Shown here piece by piece: positions 32,758-43,810 of a DNA stretch of 60,078 bases. The translations under genes were made by a program, and so were the position numbers. Below the pieces are notes generated by a model, which worked only from the letters and a program-made list of their open reading frames with translations, was not told the DNA's origin and did not search any database. Source of the DNA: Paracamarosporium sp. OC-R06-R3 (lineage: Eukaryota > Ascomycota > Dothideomycetes > Pleosporales > Didymosphaeriaceae); NCBI GenBank assembly GCA_019828545.1, contig JACVRA010000412.1:1-60078 (forward strand), written 5' to 3'. Position 1 is the stretch's first letter; each line of letters opens with the position of its first letter.

Positions 32758-33968
32758 GTTAGATATATCAATAAGAGTATTTCTGCTTGATACTGAGGGA
32801 CTTGAGAAGAGAAGCTGCAGAGAAGGGGCGATACTTCAGGCAGGTATTTATCCACCTTTTCCGATGGATGCATATTGATATATATCCCCCAGAAAGGCAT
32901 GCCTCCCGATCTATTCTATCATCTACACTCGCACGATACATACATCCTACAGGGTCATTTTCGCCTCAATTAGTAATCATCATCGAACAAAAATCACATT
33001 GTCAAGTCGTTCCGCTGTTTAGGCCCTGCAAATGTGCTTCAACGCTAGAAGCAGTGCCACTTTGGTGTCGCGCCTTCGGAGTTTGAATAGGATCCTCAAC
33101 AACAGAGGATGATTACAAATTGCTCGCCAAGGTCTTGTAGAACTTACGGTATTTGCTTCAATCTAGGCCTACGCGGTAGATGGTTTTTAGACGCAAATAG
33201 CGTAATCGGATTTGTGACGGAGGCAGATACAAACACGGAAGCAAGAATGATTTTGGTCGTATGTCTACCAACGACAGCGTAACAAATAAACAAGTCATTG
33301 AGATGTAGATTCCTCTGTATATTCCTGTAAACTTATCGCTTTTTGACTTATTCTCGAAAGGAAAATACTTCACCTCATATGAAGCACGACGTGATCATCA
33401 TCTGTGACGAATAACTGATTTTAATCTATCTATAAAGTATGATTTCACCACATACCCTATCTAATGCTGATGCATTAGATACTAAGCAATATAAGATAGT
33501 CGTAGTACATAGAACATTATGAGGTTGTTTGTAGTGTCTCATCTGTCGCAACTATAAGAAAAAAAGTTTGCGTCAGTCCTGAATACTGCTGCAGTTTGTC
33601 TAAAAAAGAGCTAAATAACTGTCTTAGCCATTTCTCCTAATTCGTAGATTTTGATTTGGAGAATCATGTTGCTTGGGTAAGCTACAACTGTGGCTGTATG
33701 TTGCAGTCATATGCTTCTCTGTGATTGTTTCCCATTTCCTGCGACTGCTTGTGCTGTTTGCTTGGAACCTCAATTTCGATCATAAATACCACATAGTTTT
33801 CTACATACTCACGGTATCAAGTTATATAGCCTATCCTGTATTTTCAGCTCTCCGTCGTCCCGGTGACCTCATTCACCTGCCCCTTGTTTCGATACGCGTC
33901 GCGGCTCGAATAAACCACGCTAATCGAACGCGCTAGAGGTGAGACTCCCGCCGCAGCTCTTGCCCTAC

Positions 33969-33977
33969 TATATAAAG
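33969..33977 (+). promoter_or_regulatory. TATA box of the first island gene
   Basis: TATATAAAG is followed by a pyrimidine-rich start-like tract (CTCTTTCTATACACTCAACTC). It lies about 310 bp before the ATG at 34282, a distance accounted for by the leader intron listed next. Confidence 0.55.
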
Positions 33978-34038
33978 CCTTGTGCGCTCTTTCTATACAC
34001 TCAACTCTCTTGTCGCCGTCAACTACATTCGTATACCT

Positions 34039-34195
34039 GTAAGTATGCATAACCAACATGGTATGAACTACTCTAAAGCGTGTCCACAGCCTGAAGCATT
34101 GTAGCGCCTGGAAAACAGTAACTGACGGACTTGGATCTCGCGCTGTTCGTATGCAATGTGCACTGGTTGCTCCCTAAGGTACTAACGCGATACAG
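34039..34195 (+). other. Probable 5'-leader intron
   Basis: GTAAGT donor, a good ACTAAC branch sequence about ten bases before the end, and a TACAG acceptor. It lies between the TATA box and the ATG at 34282, so it would be spliced from the untranslated leader. At 157 nt it is longer than the coding introns here. Confidence 0.5.
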
Positions 34196-34281
34196 TCCGA
34201 ATCTCCCCCACAATAATATATAGTAGGGACGCAGAGCTTTTCTTAGAGGATAAGTTTTCAGAAAAAACGGTACTCAGCACT

Positions 34282-35468
34282 ATGAGCTCTTCGCATAGAG
34301 GCGGATCAGCGCGCTTGCCGGCCACCATGCAGGGTAACTACCCTACAACAGCGGCACAAGATTTTGCTGCAAATGGTCTTTCGGGTTCGGGATCGCCAGG
34401 TGAGTAGTCTTCTCAGGAGACCGACAAGAAACTAATCTTACGGCTGCACAGGCCCCGACGACGCAGCGAATGTCGATTCTGATGATGAATCGCGTGATTA
34501 CAACAGCGACAACAACAGCAATGGTGAGTATAGATCTAAAGTAAAGAAAACTCGGCTAACTGTTGGATACAGGCAACAGTGTCATGTCAGACGTCGATAT
34601 AACCGAAGACGCAGTAGAAGAAAATCCTACATATTCCCAGCAGAGCGCACCGACAAAGAAGGCGAAGAAAGTGTCAAGGAAGAAGGGCAAAGGCAAGAAA
34701 TGGACCCCGAGCTACGATACCGCGGTCACTGCCTACACCTTAACAACCTTCAAGAACAGGATCGGCGTTCCTGGAATGCAAGCATTCATGAGGCGACAAG
34801 AATTCAACATCGATGTCGACGCTGAGTTCCCAATTGTGGGCAGGAGCTATTATAATCACGATGGAAATTCGGTTGGTCGCGGAGATGCTATGGCAGAGAG
34901 GTGTAGTGAGCTACATCAGAGCCTCCTCGACGCTCATGAGGCTGCTAGAGCGGAAGAAGTCTCACGGGAGGTGGAAGCCAATCAGATCATGCAGGGAGCT
35001 CGCATCGACACCTCTTCTAATCCAGCGAGAACCTTTCCTGGGTGGCCCGGCAATCTTCCACCTGAGGCCATGGTGCCTGACTCTTATCGCACTACGCTGG
35101 CGCGTATCGATCTGCAAACGATCAGAGACCAGGCATCTACCGAGATCAACGCGGCGTACGATAATAACCAGGAGCCTGCAGCCGAGTTCACGAATCTTGT
35201 ACTCAGCAGTGACAACCAGCCACTTATTTCCGCCAATGTCCAGCGCCTTGTGTACAGAATCGTTCACGCGCAGATTCGTGGTAATAGGCTCCGAAGCCTT
35301 CACGTTGCCGAATCTGGAGACCAACGTTTCCAAATTCCAGGCGAGTACGAGGAATTGCGAGCAAGGCTTAGATATGAGCTCCGGGACGCCCTGAATCTGG
35401 AGGAGAACGTCGACCGCGCGGCCACTGCTCAACGGCTAGTGGTACAGGAGTTTCCACCACATCTATGA
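34282..35468 (+). CDS. Island paralogue 1: unknown basic protein with modules A and B
   Basis: Exons 34282-34399, 34452-34523 and 34573-35468 give 361 residues; both introns are phase 1 at Gly codons. I do not recognise the family. The first 60 residues are low-complexity, with exon 2 encoding an Asp/Asn/Ser-rich stretch. A strongly basic patch follows (KKAKKVSRKKGKGKK, about 92-106), suggesting nuclear location. Module A (about 107-180) starts WTPSYDTAVTAYTLTTFKN and has FNIDVDAEF. Module B forms the C-terminus (about 276-361) with LISANVQRLVYRIV, a charged helix EYEELRARLRYEL and the end FPPHL. Both modules recur in the gene at 39677, and module B in the gene at 41851. No signal peptide or membrane helix is present. 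Confidence 0.75.
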
Positions 35469-36673
35469 AATGGGTGCTTCTGTGCCCAGACATATGATGA
35501 TGAAACGACTTGGTAGCTCGATGTCGTGAAAATTTTTGTGTACGTTGCTTGGTTATGGTGTCTTTTTTGGAGGGTTTTGATCAAGATTACCCTTTTCTTT
35601 CTACGGATATGGTTGATTCATTGTAATTTACAAAATTGCTAGACGGGAACCACCCGAGAGCTTCTTGGATAATCGACTGAAAAGCATTTAAAGGCAGATG
35701 GTCACCGTTTGTATTTGCCAATGTTTTCTTTTTGGGCCATGGTATTGATTTTCGCACTGGATGTCAGACTGAACAAGTTGTGTTACCTAGGTGTTCTTGC
35801 TATCAACGTGCGATATCTGTCAACACTCTAACTTTTGAAGTGTTCTCGCTTTGTTGAATGACAACTCAAATAGAACATTTGAGAGTAGCGCCGTTAATGT
35901 GGCTGATGAACACGCGGCTACTCAATACCCGCCGTCCGCACTTCTGGTCTCTCGGCCCACCATCTTCGATTTTACGCACTCAAACACAGTTTTCTCCCCT
36001 TTTCCCTTTGTTGATTATCTTGAGCCACACACTGTTATCTGCATGTATAACCGACGCATAACCAGCTTGTAGTATTTCGCTCTCGAAACTTGCTTACCTG
36101 CCTTTTTTATGCCGTACGCGGTCAGTATATGCCACGGGCTTGCACTGCGTTCAATTTCTAACGTTAGGGCAGAACTACTACCATAAATCATCGATGACCA
36201 AAGCCGATGCACCTAATCATGTCTAATATGAACTCGATTTGAACCTCCACCGATAATACGACCTATAAACACAATATGGTTGTAGCCACGGAGAGTGAAT
36301 ACTTCACATCAGTTGTCAAAGGCGCGACTAGAGTTCAAAAAACATTTGCTCTGTGTCTATTCATCGCGACTAATTACTTTCCTCACAGATCAGTTGGTAC
36401 TCTGCATCTTATCTGGTACGTTCAAACCGCGCGTTCAATTCACTGGTAAACTCATCAACTGACTCGGCTATGGCTCAGACAGATAAGTCCAAGACAAATG
36501 CACAGGAGAAGGTCTCTACGGTAAGTAATCATTTTTCTTTGTCGCTTCGGGAGACTCATGGTGTTCAACAACTAAGCAGTTTTAACCTTTACACACCGCC
36601 GATTAGGGCTGGCACTCTCGAGACTCACCTTCAGTACCGCCTGCAAACCTGAAAGGTAGCCTCTGTTGTCGCC
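35469..36673. other. Spacer between island copies
   Basis: No intact gene. A possible short first exon starts at 36470 (MAQTDKSKTN, followed by a GTAAGT donor) and may be the 5' end of the decayed copy downstream. A 16-bp sequence at 36223-36238 recurs at 37231-37246. Confidence 0.35.
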
Positions 36674-38343
36674 ATGACACGTATTGTCGTTAATATGGAC
36701 TCGGCCAATGCCTCTCAATGCGAGTCAGACACCGCATCTTCGTCAGAGCGGAGGGCTTCGGATGCCACTTCTTCTCCCGCTCATAAACATAGAATGAGCG
36801 AACAGGCATACCTGAGAAGTAACGTAAGAAAAGCATGAACGGTAAAAGGAAGACAGCAAAGGTTTCACTCCCAACTGGCGTTCCATATCAGTCTACTCTG
36901 TCACAACACTATGCAACAGGGTCGGCAACACAAAAAGCATCAGGTTCTTAAAAGACCGTGGCATCGACGTTGTGGATGACTTCACAAAGTCGCATATAAT
37001 CTACAAAGGAGCGGCAATAAATAGGAACAATGTTCTAGCGCCGAAAGCCTAAGAGGCCCAACAAGCCCAGAAGTGCGTCGGTGGTCAAATTATGGCTGTG
37101 GCTAGAGAACCACCGCAATTGTCCGGTACCGAACCCGACTTGACATTCAGCTATCGTGCCAAGATGGACATCCGGGCCGAAATCGTTCTCATATAGAGGA
37201 TCACAAAGCAGAGGGTAACAGAGAAGATGGCTAATATGAACTCGATGGAGACTACACTGCTCAGACTTTACGGTTGGCGATTGCTTCTCGTACTCGTGTA
37301 GATATTCGCGCGATCAAGGAGGCTATCTTAAATTTTGAATTCAGCTCGTGTTCTCCATGACGTCGTTCTCGACAGTCTCAGTCGGCCTATGATCTCGATT
37401 CACGCACAAGAGATCATTGGTTGCCTTGCCAAGTGGGAGAAGTGAATGCACGTCTTCGGTACCGAAGCCAGAAACAGGCTCCCACATCTCCGCTCTCAGC
37501 TTTTGCAAGGTTTCATAGCGGACCAGACCAAGCTCGTTATGGAGCTTTTGCGAGCGATCGAATGGGGTGATGGAGTGAACATCGTTTTCAGAGTTACAGA
37601 AATGGTCGAGCAAGGATTTATGTTACAAGTGTGGCAAACTCAAGGATAGATTGCTTGGTGTACGAGTATAGTGGATGGCATCGAAATCTTACCTGTGCTG
37701 AGAATATAATAAACCATGAAATCAGCTTTTGCTGATTTGCGCGATTACTATTCCTCTAGTATCATTTGGTAGTTCTATTGACTAGGATTACCAAAACATC
37801 GTGAGGGCCAACACCGTCACGCTTGGATGGTTGAAGTGGTACCGAGAAATCGCAACCATGGATACTGCGAGGCAACAGAGCTCTGCTGCCTGGATGCAGA
37901 ATATATCTTCGCCTTACGGGCATAGTGCGTCGGAAAATACTTCATCACCCAATCCAAATTCGAATCCAACATGCTAGGTTGCACGATATTCTTGAACCAA
38001 AAAGCCGCTTATATACGAGCCTTGAACGACCTAGTCCAGGGTGAACTCCCAGCCCTGTCACATGGAAAGATGATCTGTATCTCGTTCGATGCGGCTATCT
38101 ATATTAACAGCCCTTGTAGATCCCTTCGCGCATTAGGATCAATGTTCGTCGTCACAGATCTCCTCTAGATCGGTTACGATGGAAGTATGTCCTCCTACTA
38201 GAGAGACGAACAATACTAACGTTGAACAGAACCAGAGGAAGAATATGCACGAGAACAGCGCGAGTTGATTATCGAGGACTACAAAGGGTGTAAGAGCATA
38301 GCAGAGATAAGGCGTCCACATGAGCTATCGGAACTGTGCTGAG
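36674..38343 (+). pseudogene. Decayed copy or copies of the island family
   Basis: An open segment at 36858-37052 translates to a clear module A: FTPNWRSISVYSVTTLCN, RFLKDRGIDVVDDF and IIYKGAA align block by block with WTPSYDTAVTAYTLTTFKN and FNIDVDAEF of the copy at 34282. The segment is preceded by an in-frame TAA and ends in TAA; beyond the stop the same frame still resembles the parent (GGQIMAVAR against NQIMQGAR). A Ser-rich N-terminal part at 36674-36835 is in another frame. Further down, weak module B-like pieces occur (HGKMICISFDAAIYINS near 38060-38115 and EEEYAREQRELIIEDYKG near 38230-38285), separated by stops. The downstream part may be a second decayed copy. The module A homology is firm and the rest tentative. 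Confidence 0.6.
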
Positions 38344-39676
38344 AAGACGAGAGAACATCTGGATTTACCAAACACACAAGAACAGGCTTGAAATGTTACG
38401 ACGATAATATAGCGTCGAACAGAAATGATACCAGCGTCGATTATAGCGAGATGAATGATAATTTCAATCCTTACAGCTGATTCTAAGTAACTGTATAATC
38501 ACCCTATTTACAGCTTTCGAATCTTGCAACAACGTCAAAGTTGAAATTATATGTCGTGGGAAGCCTTATGAATGATTGAGTGGTGTTGGATTCGAGAATT
38601 TCCGGGCTAAATCGCAATATAGGGGCACGTAATTGTTGATGTCTAAGACATTTATAGCGTCAGAGCTAGCATGTCAGGGCTTACCAGTCTTAATCTACAT
38701 CTCTCTCTAGTAAAACACAAGATATCTCTAATAAATTCATATATGCAATGCGAATCTTAAATGGGTATCAACGTAATTAAATGATTGTTTCTGCTCCAAA
38801 AGATTAGAGATCGCATGTCCAAACCCAGTCGCTACACATCACTATGTTCGTATGACCATAGGATCGAATATGTCATGAGTAGTCTAGAGATCAAATAAAA
38901 TGTGCTTGTACCAGTAGTAACTGATGCAGAGGTGGGAATGACTCGCCCATATCTACCGCTCATCCTTCTATAGAGATAAGTGATGTTGCGCACTTAACTG
39001 GCACTGTACATCAATTCAGCAAATTAGTAATGCGCAGATACATTGGAATTGATATCATCTCACAGAAAGCTCACAATAGACGCTACGGCGCAGGCTTGAG
39101 TTCATCTGCCGGGATAAAAGCTGTTCAGGAGTTCAGACGGTGAAATATGGGTTCGTAAATAGCTGATTGACTTCAAGACTGCTTTATCTACCCCCATATA
39201 CAGTGCTTCTCGGTGCTTTCTGTGACGAGCAACGATATAGATAGCAACCCATAGCAGCACATTCTATGCCAATTAAGACTAGAACATGCCTAAAATATAC
39301 AAATGACCGTATGAAATGACAAATATAATCTATCTCCACCAAGTGTAAGTTGCTGCAACGGTCAACTTCCATGCAGTGTAAATGCGTCTGTCACGTGTGA
39401 CGGGCTCCTGCTTAATCAGTCACAAATCTATTGCACAACGCACTAGGAGTTACAAGATCACACACGCACCACGCTTCACTCAACTCAACTGTATGCATAC
39501 CATTTATCCCCACCCTACCTGATCAGCACCGCGTCCTTCACGGGAGCAGCACGCATTACTTGTCACCAACTAACGCCTCGGTAATATTGAAAGATTTTTG
39601 GTATCATAGAACGCGTTGTATCAATTCGGCCTAAGATTCCATTCAATCAGAGCACACCCAAACTTGAGAGAGCAAA
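38344..39676. other. AT-rich gene-free stretch in the island
   Basis: No open frame longer than about 65 codons and no domain-like peptide was seen. The sequence is AT-rich with many stops in all frames. It holds the promoter of the gene at 39677 at its end. No transposon ends were recognised. Confidence 0.45.
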
Positions 39677-41189
39677 ATGAACGTGCTAGGCGAAAAATCT
39701 ACGCCTAATCGGCAACAGCGTGGTTCGGCCCTCTTGCTCGATTTCTGGAATCTGACACAGAGTGCATACCAATCTTCAGATGTTGTGTCGCAGGATCACA
39801 GTATCAGTAAGTTGGAAATTCTTTTGCTGGCCCATACTAATATTCACAGATCACAGTACTCACAACCATGGGAATCGAGCTCAACAACCGGAAGACACCA
39901 CCGACAAAATCTCACCGGAACTCGACGACTACAACCACCTCATCACTTTCCATGCCCTTAAGGCTCTACCGGCCTCTGTAGACTCTTCTACTGCTTCCAT
40001 TGGCCGCCGGACGAAGTCTAAGCACGGCCAAGCAAAGAATCCCTTCAAACCTAAGTGGTACGGAGCTAACAAAGTCTATTCTGATTCCACCCTCTACAAT
40101 AAAATAAACGTTGCTGATAAAGAGGCTTTCCTGGCTGATGAAGGTGTGGACGTTGAGAAGCAATTTCCACGTAATGGTTGCGTGTTCTACCGGCAGGAGA
40201 GTAACGGTAAACGCTCGAAGATCTCCAGGGGCCAGGCATTAATAGATCTTGTCAAGATTGTCCATCAGCAAGTGATAAATCGAAGGAGGGCTAGCGTTCC
40301 TGTACGTCGCCGGAGGGTGCTGAAAGTGGGTGGCCATGATCGGGACAACAGTACCTCCGGGGCTGGTAGCGAGCGCAATCGAGCGACGGGGGCACATTCC
40401 ACCTTGAATACGCTCGAAACTACCAAACGCCCGCATCTCACCTCGAACCCAAACGGCGATCGCCGCATATCAGCCGCAAACCAGGTAAACGAAAAGACCA
40501 AAGTAAACGGCAGAGAGCGTGCTTCAGTCGCGTTTCAATCACTATCTGCACCTGGCTCCATATGCGCGCCAGAGCTCCGACATAGAAAGGCTCCTCTTCC
40601 AGAAGACCCCATCTCTACTACTACCAACGAAACACCCCGTAATCAAGCCCTCGTCAACGAGCCAACCCTTCAGTATACAATGGCCTCCCTTCGCGAAAGC
40701 CCTGAGTCTCCCGCTACCTACAAAGCACGCCAAGATCTGATCCTCATCAAGAACACCATAATAGCTGAGAAAGACTCCAGCAATGTCCAAAACAAAGACC
40801 AACAAGCAGTCTCTTCCCATGAGATTCACAACGATGCGATCTCCCAGCAGACCCAGGAGAGGAAAGCAGAACGCGAGAAATTTGTCCGCGACGACCAGGG
40901 CAACATTTTGATCTCAGCCGAAGTCCAAAGGCTCGTACGTCGTACTATTAACGCAGCTAATACCTACGCTGACCGCAAGCGTCGTTGGGACGAGGGAGTG
41001 GAAAAGGACCAGCCTAGAAGCGGCAAGCATCTCAAAAAAGAGGGAGCCGCCGCAAAGGAAGAATATGGGAACGCCCGAGCAGATCTTATGCAGCAACTTG
41101 CTTATGATGTTTTGTGGGAGCCATACGTATACCGTCCTGGTTATAGGGCTGGAGATATCGTTGTGGATGTTTTCCCCCCGAAGCTCTAA
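39677..41189 (+). CDS. Island paralogue 2: unknown protein with modules A and B
   Basis: Exons 39677-39806 and 39850-41189 give 489 residues; the 43-nt intron is phase 1 (GTAAGT...CACAG), the same phase as in paralogue 1. Module A (about 109-184) reads FKPKWYGANKVYSDSTLYN, then EAFLADEGVDVEKQF, VFYRQESNGK and SRGQALIDL, and is again preceded by a basic stretch (GRRTKSKHGQAKN). The middle 200 residues are Ser/Thr/Pro-rich and probably disordered, much longer than in paralogue 1. Module B ends the protein (about 388-489): GNILISAEVQRLVRRTI, a basic linker, a helix with ADLMQQLAYDVL and the end VVDVFPPKL. No secretion signal is seen. It is probably nuclear or cytosolic, with unknown function. 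Confidence 0.75.
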
Positions 41190-41850
41190 ACCATGCTGTT
41201 TCTCAAGGGCCTTATGTCTGGTCGAGGATAGGTAAGTTTTCAATGCTTGCTCATTTGGACCGGTCACTCACCAACCATCTAGCATAGCTCGAACATCCTT
41301 TACACAATCCAAGGAGGGAGTCGAAGTCCTGAAGTCCCTGTGGCGAGACTGTGGATCTGATCGGTGGGCTGTGTAAGGGTAGCCAAACGTCGGATGGATT
41401 GATATCAATCGAATGATGAGCAAGCAGGATTTGACTTCTTTATCTTCATGGCAACAAGCTTGGCACTGCGGTTTCTCATACGAGCCCATGGCGGTTTGCG
41501 ATTGTACAATTGCTAGTTGTGTATAAACAGAATTATTATACTGAACCTAGTGACTTGCTCTCGACATTTGTGATTGATTCTGGTTTATTAATCAACAAGC
41601 TGTGCGGCCTCACCCAGGCGACCGTTGATTGAGTGCGCATGAAGACCTATAACTCAACGCTTCTACACGGTCTTCTGCACGAAAGAAATGATTTACCTGA
41701 CGGTGACTTGTCTACATATTTTGGCATTGGAATTAAGCTTTGGAACAGCATCACGTCTTGCCTATAATCTTTCTCGACTACACGAGCTATCACGGCCGAA
41801 AACGCGATACGTACCCCTTTGCAAGAATCCCCAGCAGTTTCATAACGATC
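41190..41850. other. Spacer between paralogues 2 and 3
   Basis: A 661-bp stretch with no supported gene. The frame of the next gene is open back to 41740, but the ATG at 41851 is the better start. Confidence 0.4.
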
Positions 41851-42354
41851 ATGGATGACTTCATCAACGCAAACTCCGCGAACAACACCTCTCAAAAGCC
41901 CAAGTTCACTGTATCCGAAGTACATACTGCTCTAATAGACATCAAGAATGCAGCTCTAGATACGTGGTACATCGAACACGACCGCAAACGCCCCGTAGAC
42001 ATCGAACGAGGACATACTCTGTTTATGCGCTGGAATAGGTATTCGCATCGTGCACCCCAACTGATTCTCTTCGGCTCAGACGGCAAAATCCTTCTCGGCT
42101 TACGTATTCAAAGATTGGCAAACGACTTGGTAAAGAGGGCCAGCGACATCAACATATCGGCTAAGTTGGAAGCGAAGTTTATCACAAAGACAAAACTGTA
42201 TCTTTACGACTTGGAGGAATTCAAAGAAAGAATGAAGATGATGCACGACTTGCTCGAGGAGCTTATCAACATGCCGAGTGTGCAAGCGAGGAATGAGGCG
42301 ACCCGGATAGTGAATGAGGTTTTTGCGCACACAATGGAGGACGGACAGATCTAA
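41851..42354 (+). CDS. Island paralogue 3: short protein with module B only
   Basis: Single exon, 167 residues from MDDFINANSAN; an in-frame ATG at 41740 would add 37 residues. The last 86 residues match module B in length and pattern: GKILLGLRIQRLANDLV corresponds to LISANVQRLVYRIV, DLEEFKERMKMMHDLLEEL to the EYEELRARL helix, and TRIVNEVFAH to the VVQEFPP end. The first half (KFTVSEVHTALIDIKNAAL) does not show module A. It may be a derived truncated member or a regulator built on module B alone. No introns, signal peptide or membrane segments are seen. Confidence 0.65.
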   Translation: MDDFINANSANNTSQKPKFTVSEVHTALIDIKNAALDTWYIEHDRKRPVDIERGHTLFMRWNRYSHRAPQLILFGSDGKILLGLRIQRLANDLVKRASDINISAKLEAKFITKTKLYLYDLEEFKERMKMMHDLLEELINMPSVQARNEATRIVNEVFAHTMEDGQI

Positions 42355-42598
42355 CGAGATTCGAGTGACAAGATCTGCGGCTAAATTTTATGATTGGAAT
42401 CATTTTTCTATAAGGTAATTTAGGATGTAGTCTGTTCATAAGCATGCGATATAAGTTGCGAGCACTAGTGGCGTAGCAGGCGGGTCTTCCCGCCCCCACA
42501 TGCTCCCTGCCCCTGTCCCGCTGCCCGTGTTTCAGATCTGTTGCATACACAACATGTCTTTCTAGTTATCCACACCACAGACTCAACATATCGACCAG

Positions 42599-43810
42599 AT
42601 GAAGTGGTCAAATTATCTTTCACTGCTATACAGCCCTCTCGCCGTCTGCACTACATTTCCAGCCAACCATCAATGCCAAAACCTTATACACTTCTCCAAC
42701 CAGCACCCTGTATGCATACCAGCTGAAAAACCCTACCGTTCCCATGAATCAGACGACTTGCAATGGCAGAAGCCTGCAACATGCTTCACGGGTGCCTCAA
42801 GAACATACTGCGCACACTCGATCTCTAATTACCGCGATAACCGAGGCCTCAGCATTATCGGGGTTCCCAAAGCTGCACACGGGGCTCTGGCAGCACGTCT
42901 TGAATCTCTCAAGATACCACTTGTTTCACATCAAGACTGGTATGAAGTACGCGATATACCCGGGAAAGGTAAAGGCGTTGTAGCGAAACGACACATCTCG
43001 AAAGGCGACGTGATTATGCTCGACTCCCCGGGTATCATTTCAAGTGCACGACTTCCCATGCATATCAAACCAGCTGAGGGTTCCACACTATCAATGAGCG
43101 CCATGAATATGCTCAAGGACGAAGACCAGGACGGTATCCTGGAGCTCGACAGGCCTGCCGACACAGCGGGACTGGAAGGCATACTCAAGACAAACTCTTT
43201 TCTTTGCCAATTTGAAGATGGAGATGCAGGGGACGAGTACTTGTGCCTTTTTCCGCTGGTGTCGAGGATTAATCATGCTTGTCGGCCGAATGCAAATGCG
43301 AAGTTCATTCGAAGGACGCTGTTGATGGAGATTCAAGCGCTAAGGAACATCGCCCCTGGTGAAGAAATCAGCATTTCGTACGGAAAGGTCGACTTGAAGT
43401 ATGCCAATCGACAAAAGTTGTACAGCGAGAATTGGGGGTTCAAATGCGCATGCGATTTATGCTCCTCTGGTAAGGAAGCAATTTCGGAGAGTGATTGGCG
43501 ACGCGATCGCTTTGCGCAACTACACGACATGTTGGGTTCTCTGACTGCGGAAACGTACAAACCACAACTGGTCATAGAGTGGGAAAACGAGATCCTTGAC
43601 ATCAGCGAGAGGGAAGGCCTGGAAGTGCTCGTGACCGATGACATGGAGCGCATGGCTTATGTGTATGCTGGACAAAACCAACATTCGAAGGCTTTGGACT
43701 GGGCACGGAAAGCCAAAGAAAATCTTTTACGCTGGAGCATAGAGTCAAGCGATGGTAGTGATGATCTAAAGAGAATCCAACAGATGTTGGATGAATTAGA
43801 GCTGAACTAA
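42599..43810 (+). CDS. SET-domain protein (SMYD/SET5-like)
   Basis: Intronless, 403 residues. The SET domain spans about residues 113-262: it opens with YEVRDIPGKGKGVVAKRHISKGDVI, contains the cofactor/substrate motif NHACRPNA (225-232) and ends with GEEISISYG (254-262). A post-SET cysteine cluster follows (CACDLC, Cys283, 285 and 288). The C-terminal 110 residues are helical. SET proteins transfer methyl from S-adenosylmethionine to lysines. The N-terminus is unusual: MKWSNYLSLLYSPLAVCTTF looks like a secretion signal and is followed by a Cys-containing stretch. If it is real, the protein would enter the secretory path; the alternative is a misjudged start, though no other ATG gives the full SET domain. 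Confidence 0.85.
   Translation: MKWSNYLSLLYSPLAVCTTFPANHQCQNLIHFSNQHPVCIPAEKPYRSHESDDLQWQKPATCFTGASRTYCAHSISNYRDNRGLSIIGVPKAAHGALAARLESLKIPLVSHQDWYEVRDIPGKGKGVVAKRHISKGDVIMLDSPGIISSARLPMHIKPAEGSTLSMSAMNMLKDEDQDGILELDRPADTAGLEGILKTNSFLCQFEDGDAGDEYLCLFPLVSRINHACRPNANAKFIRRTLLMEIQALRNIAPGEEISISYGKVDLKYANRQKLYSENWGFKCACDLCSSGKEAISESDWRRDRFAQLHDMLGSLTAETYKPQLVIEWENEILDISEREGLEVLVTDDMERMAYVYAGQNQHSKALDWARKAKENLLRWSIESSDGSDDLKRIQQMLDELELN

Larger units (their letters stand above)
32758..34281. other. 1.5-kb spacer leading into the paralogue island
   Basis: AT-rich compared with the preceding block. It holds the AA9 promoter and, near its end, the promoter and leader of the gene at 34282. Short frames such as 33673-33936 lack support. 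Confidence 0.4.

Noticed and set aside
36824..36856. GT...AG segment in the decayed copy that could remove the frame break
   Set aside because: At 33 nt it is shorter than any other intron here and lacks a branch sequence, so I treat the copy as broken.
37592..37660. Retroelement gag-like peptide with CYKCGK (possible zinc knuckle)
   Set aside because: Only the first two cysteines are present; the His and last Cys are missing and no neighbouring gag or pol similarity is seen.
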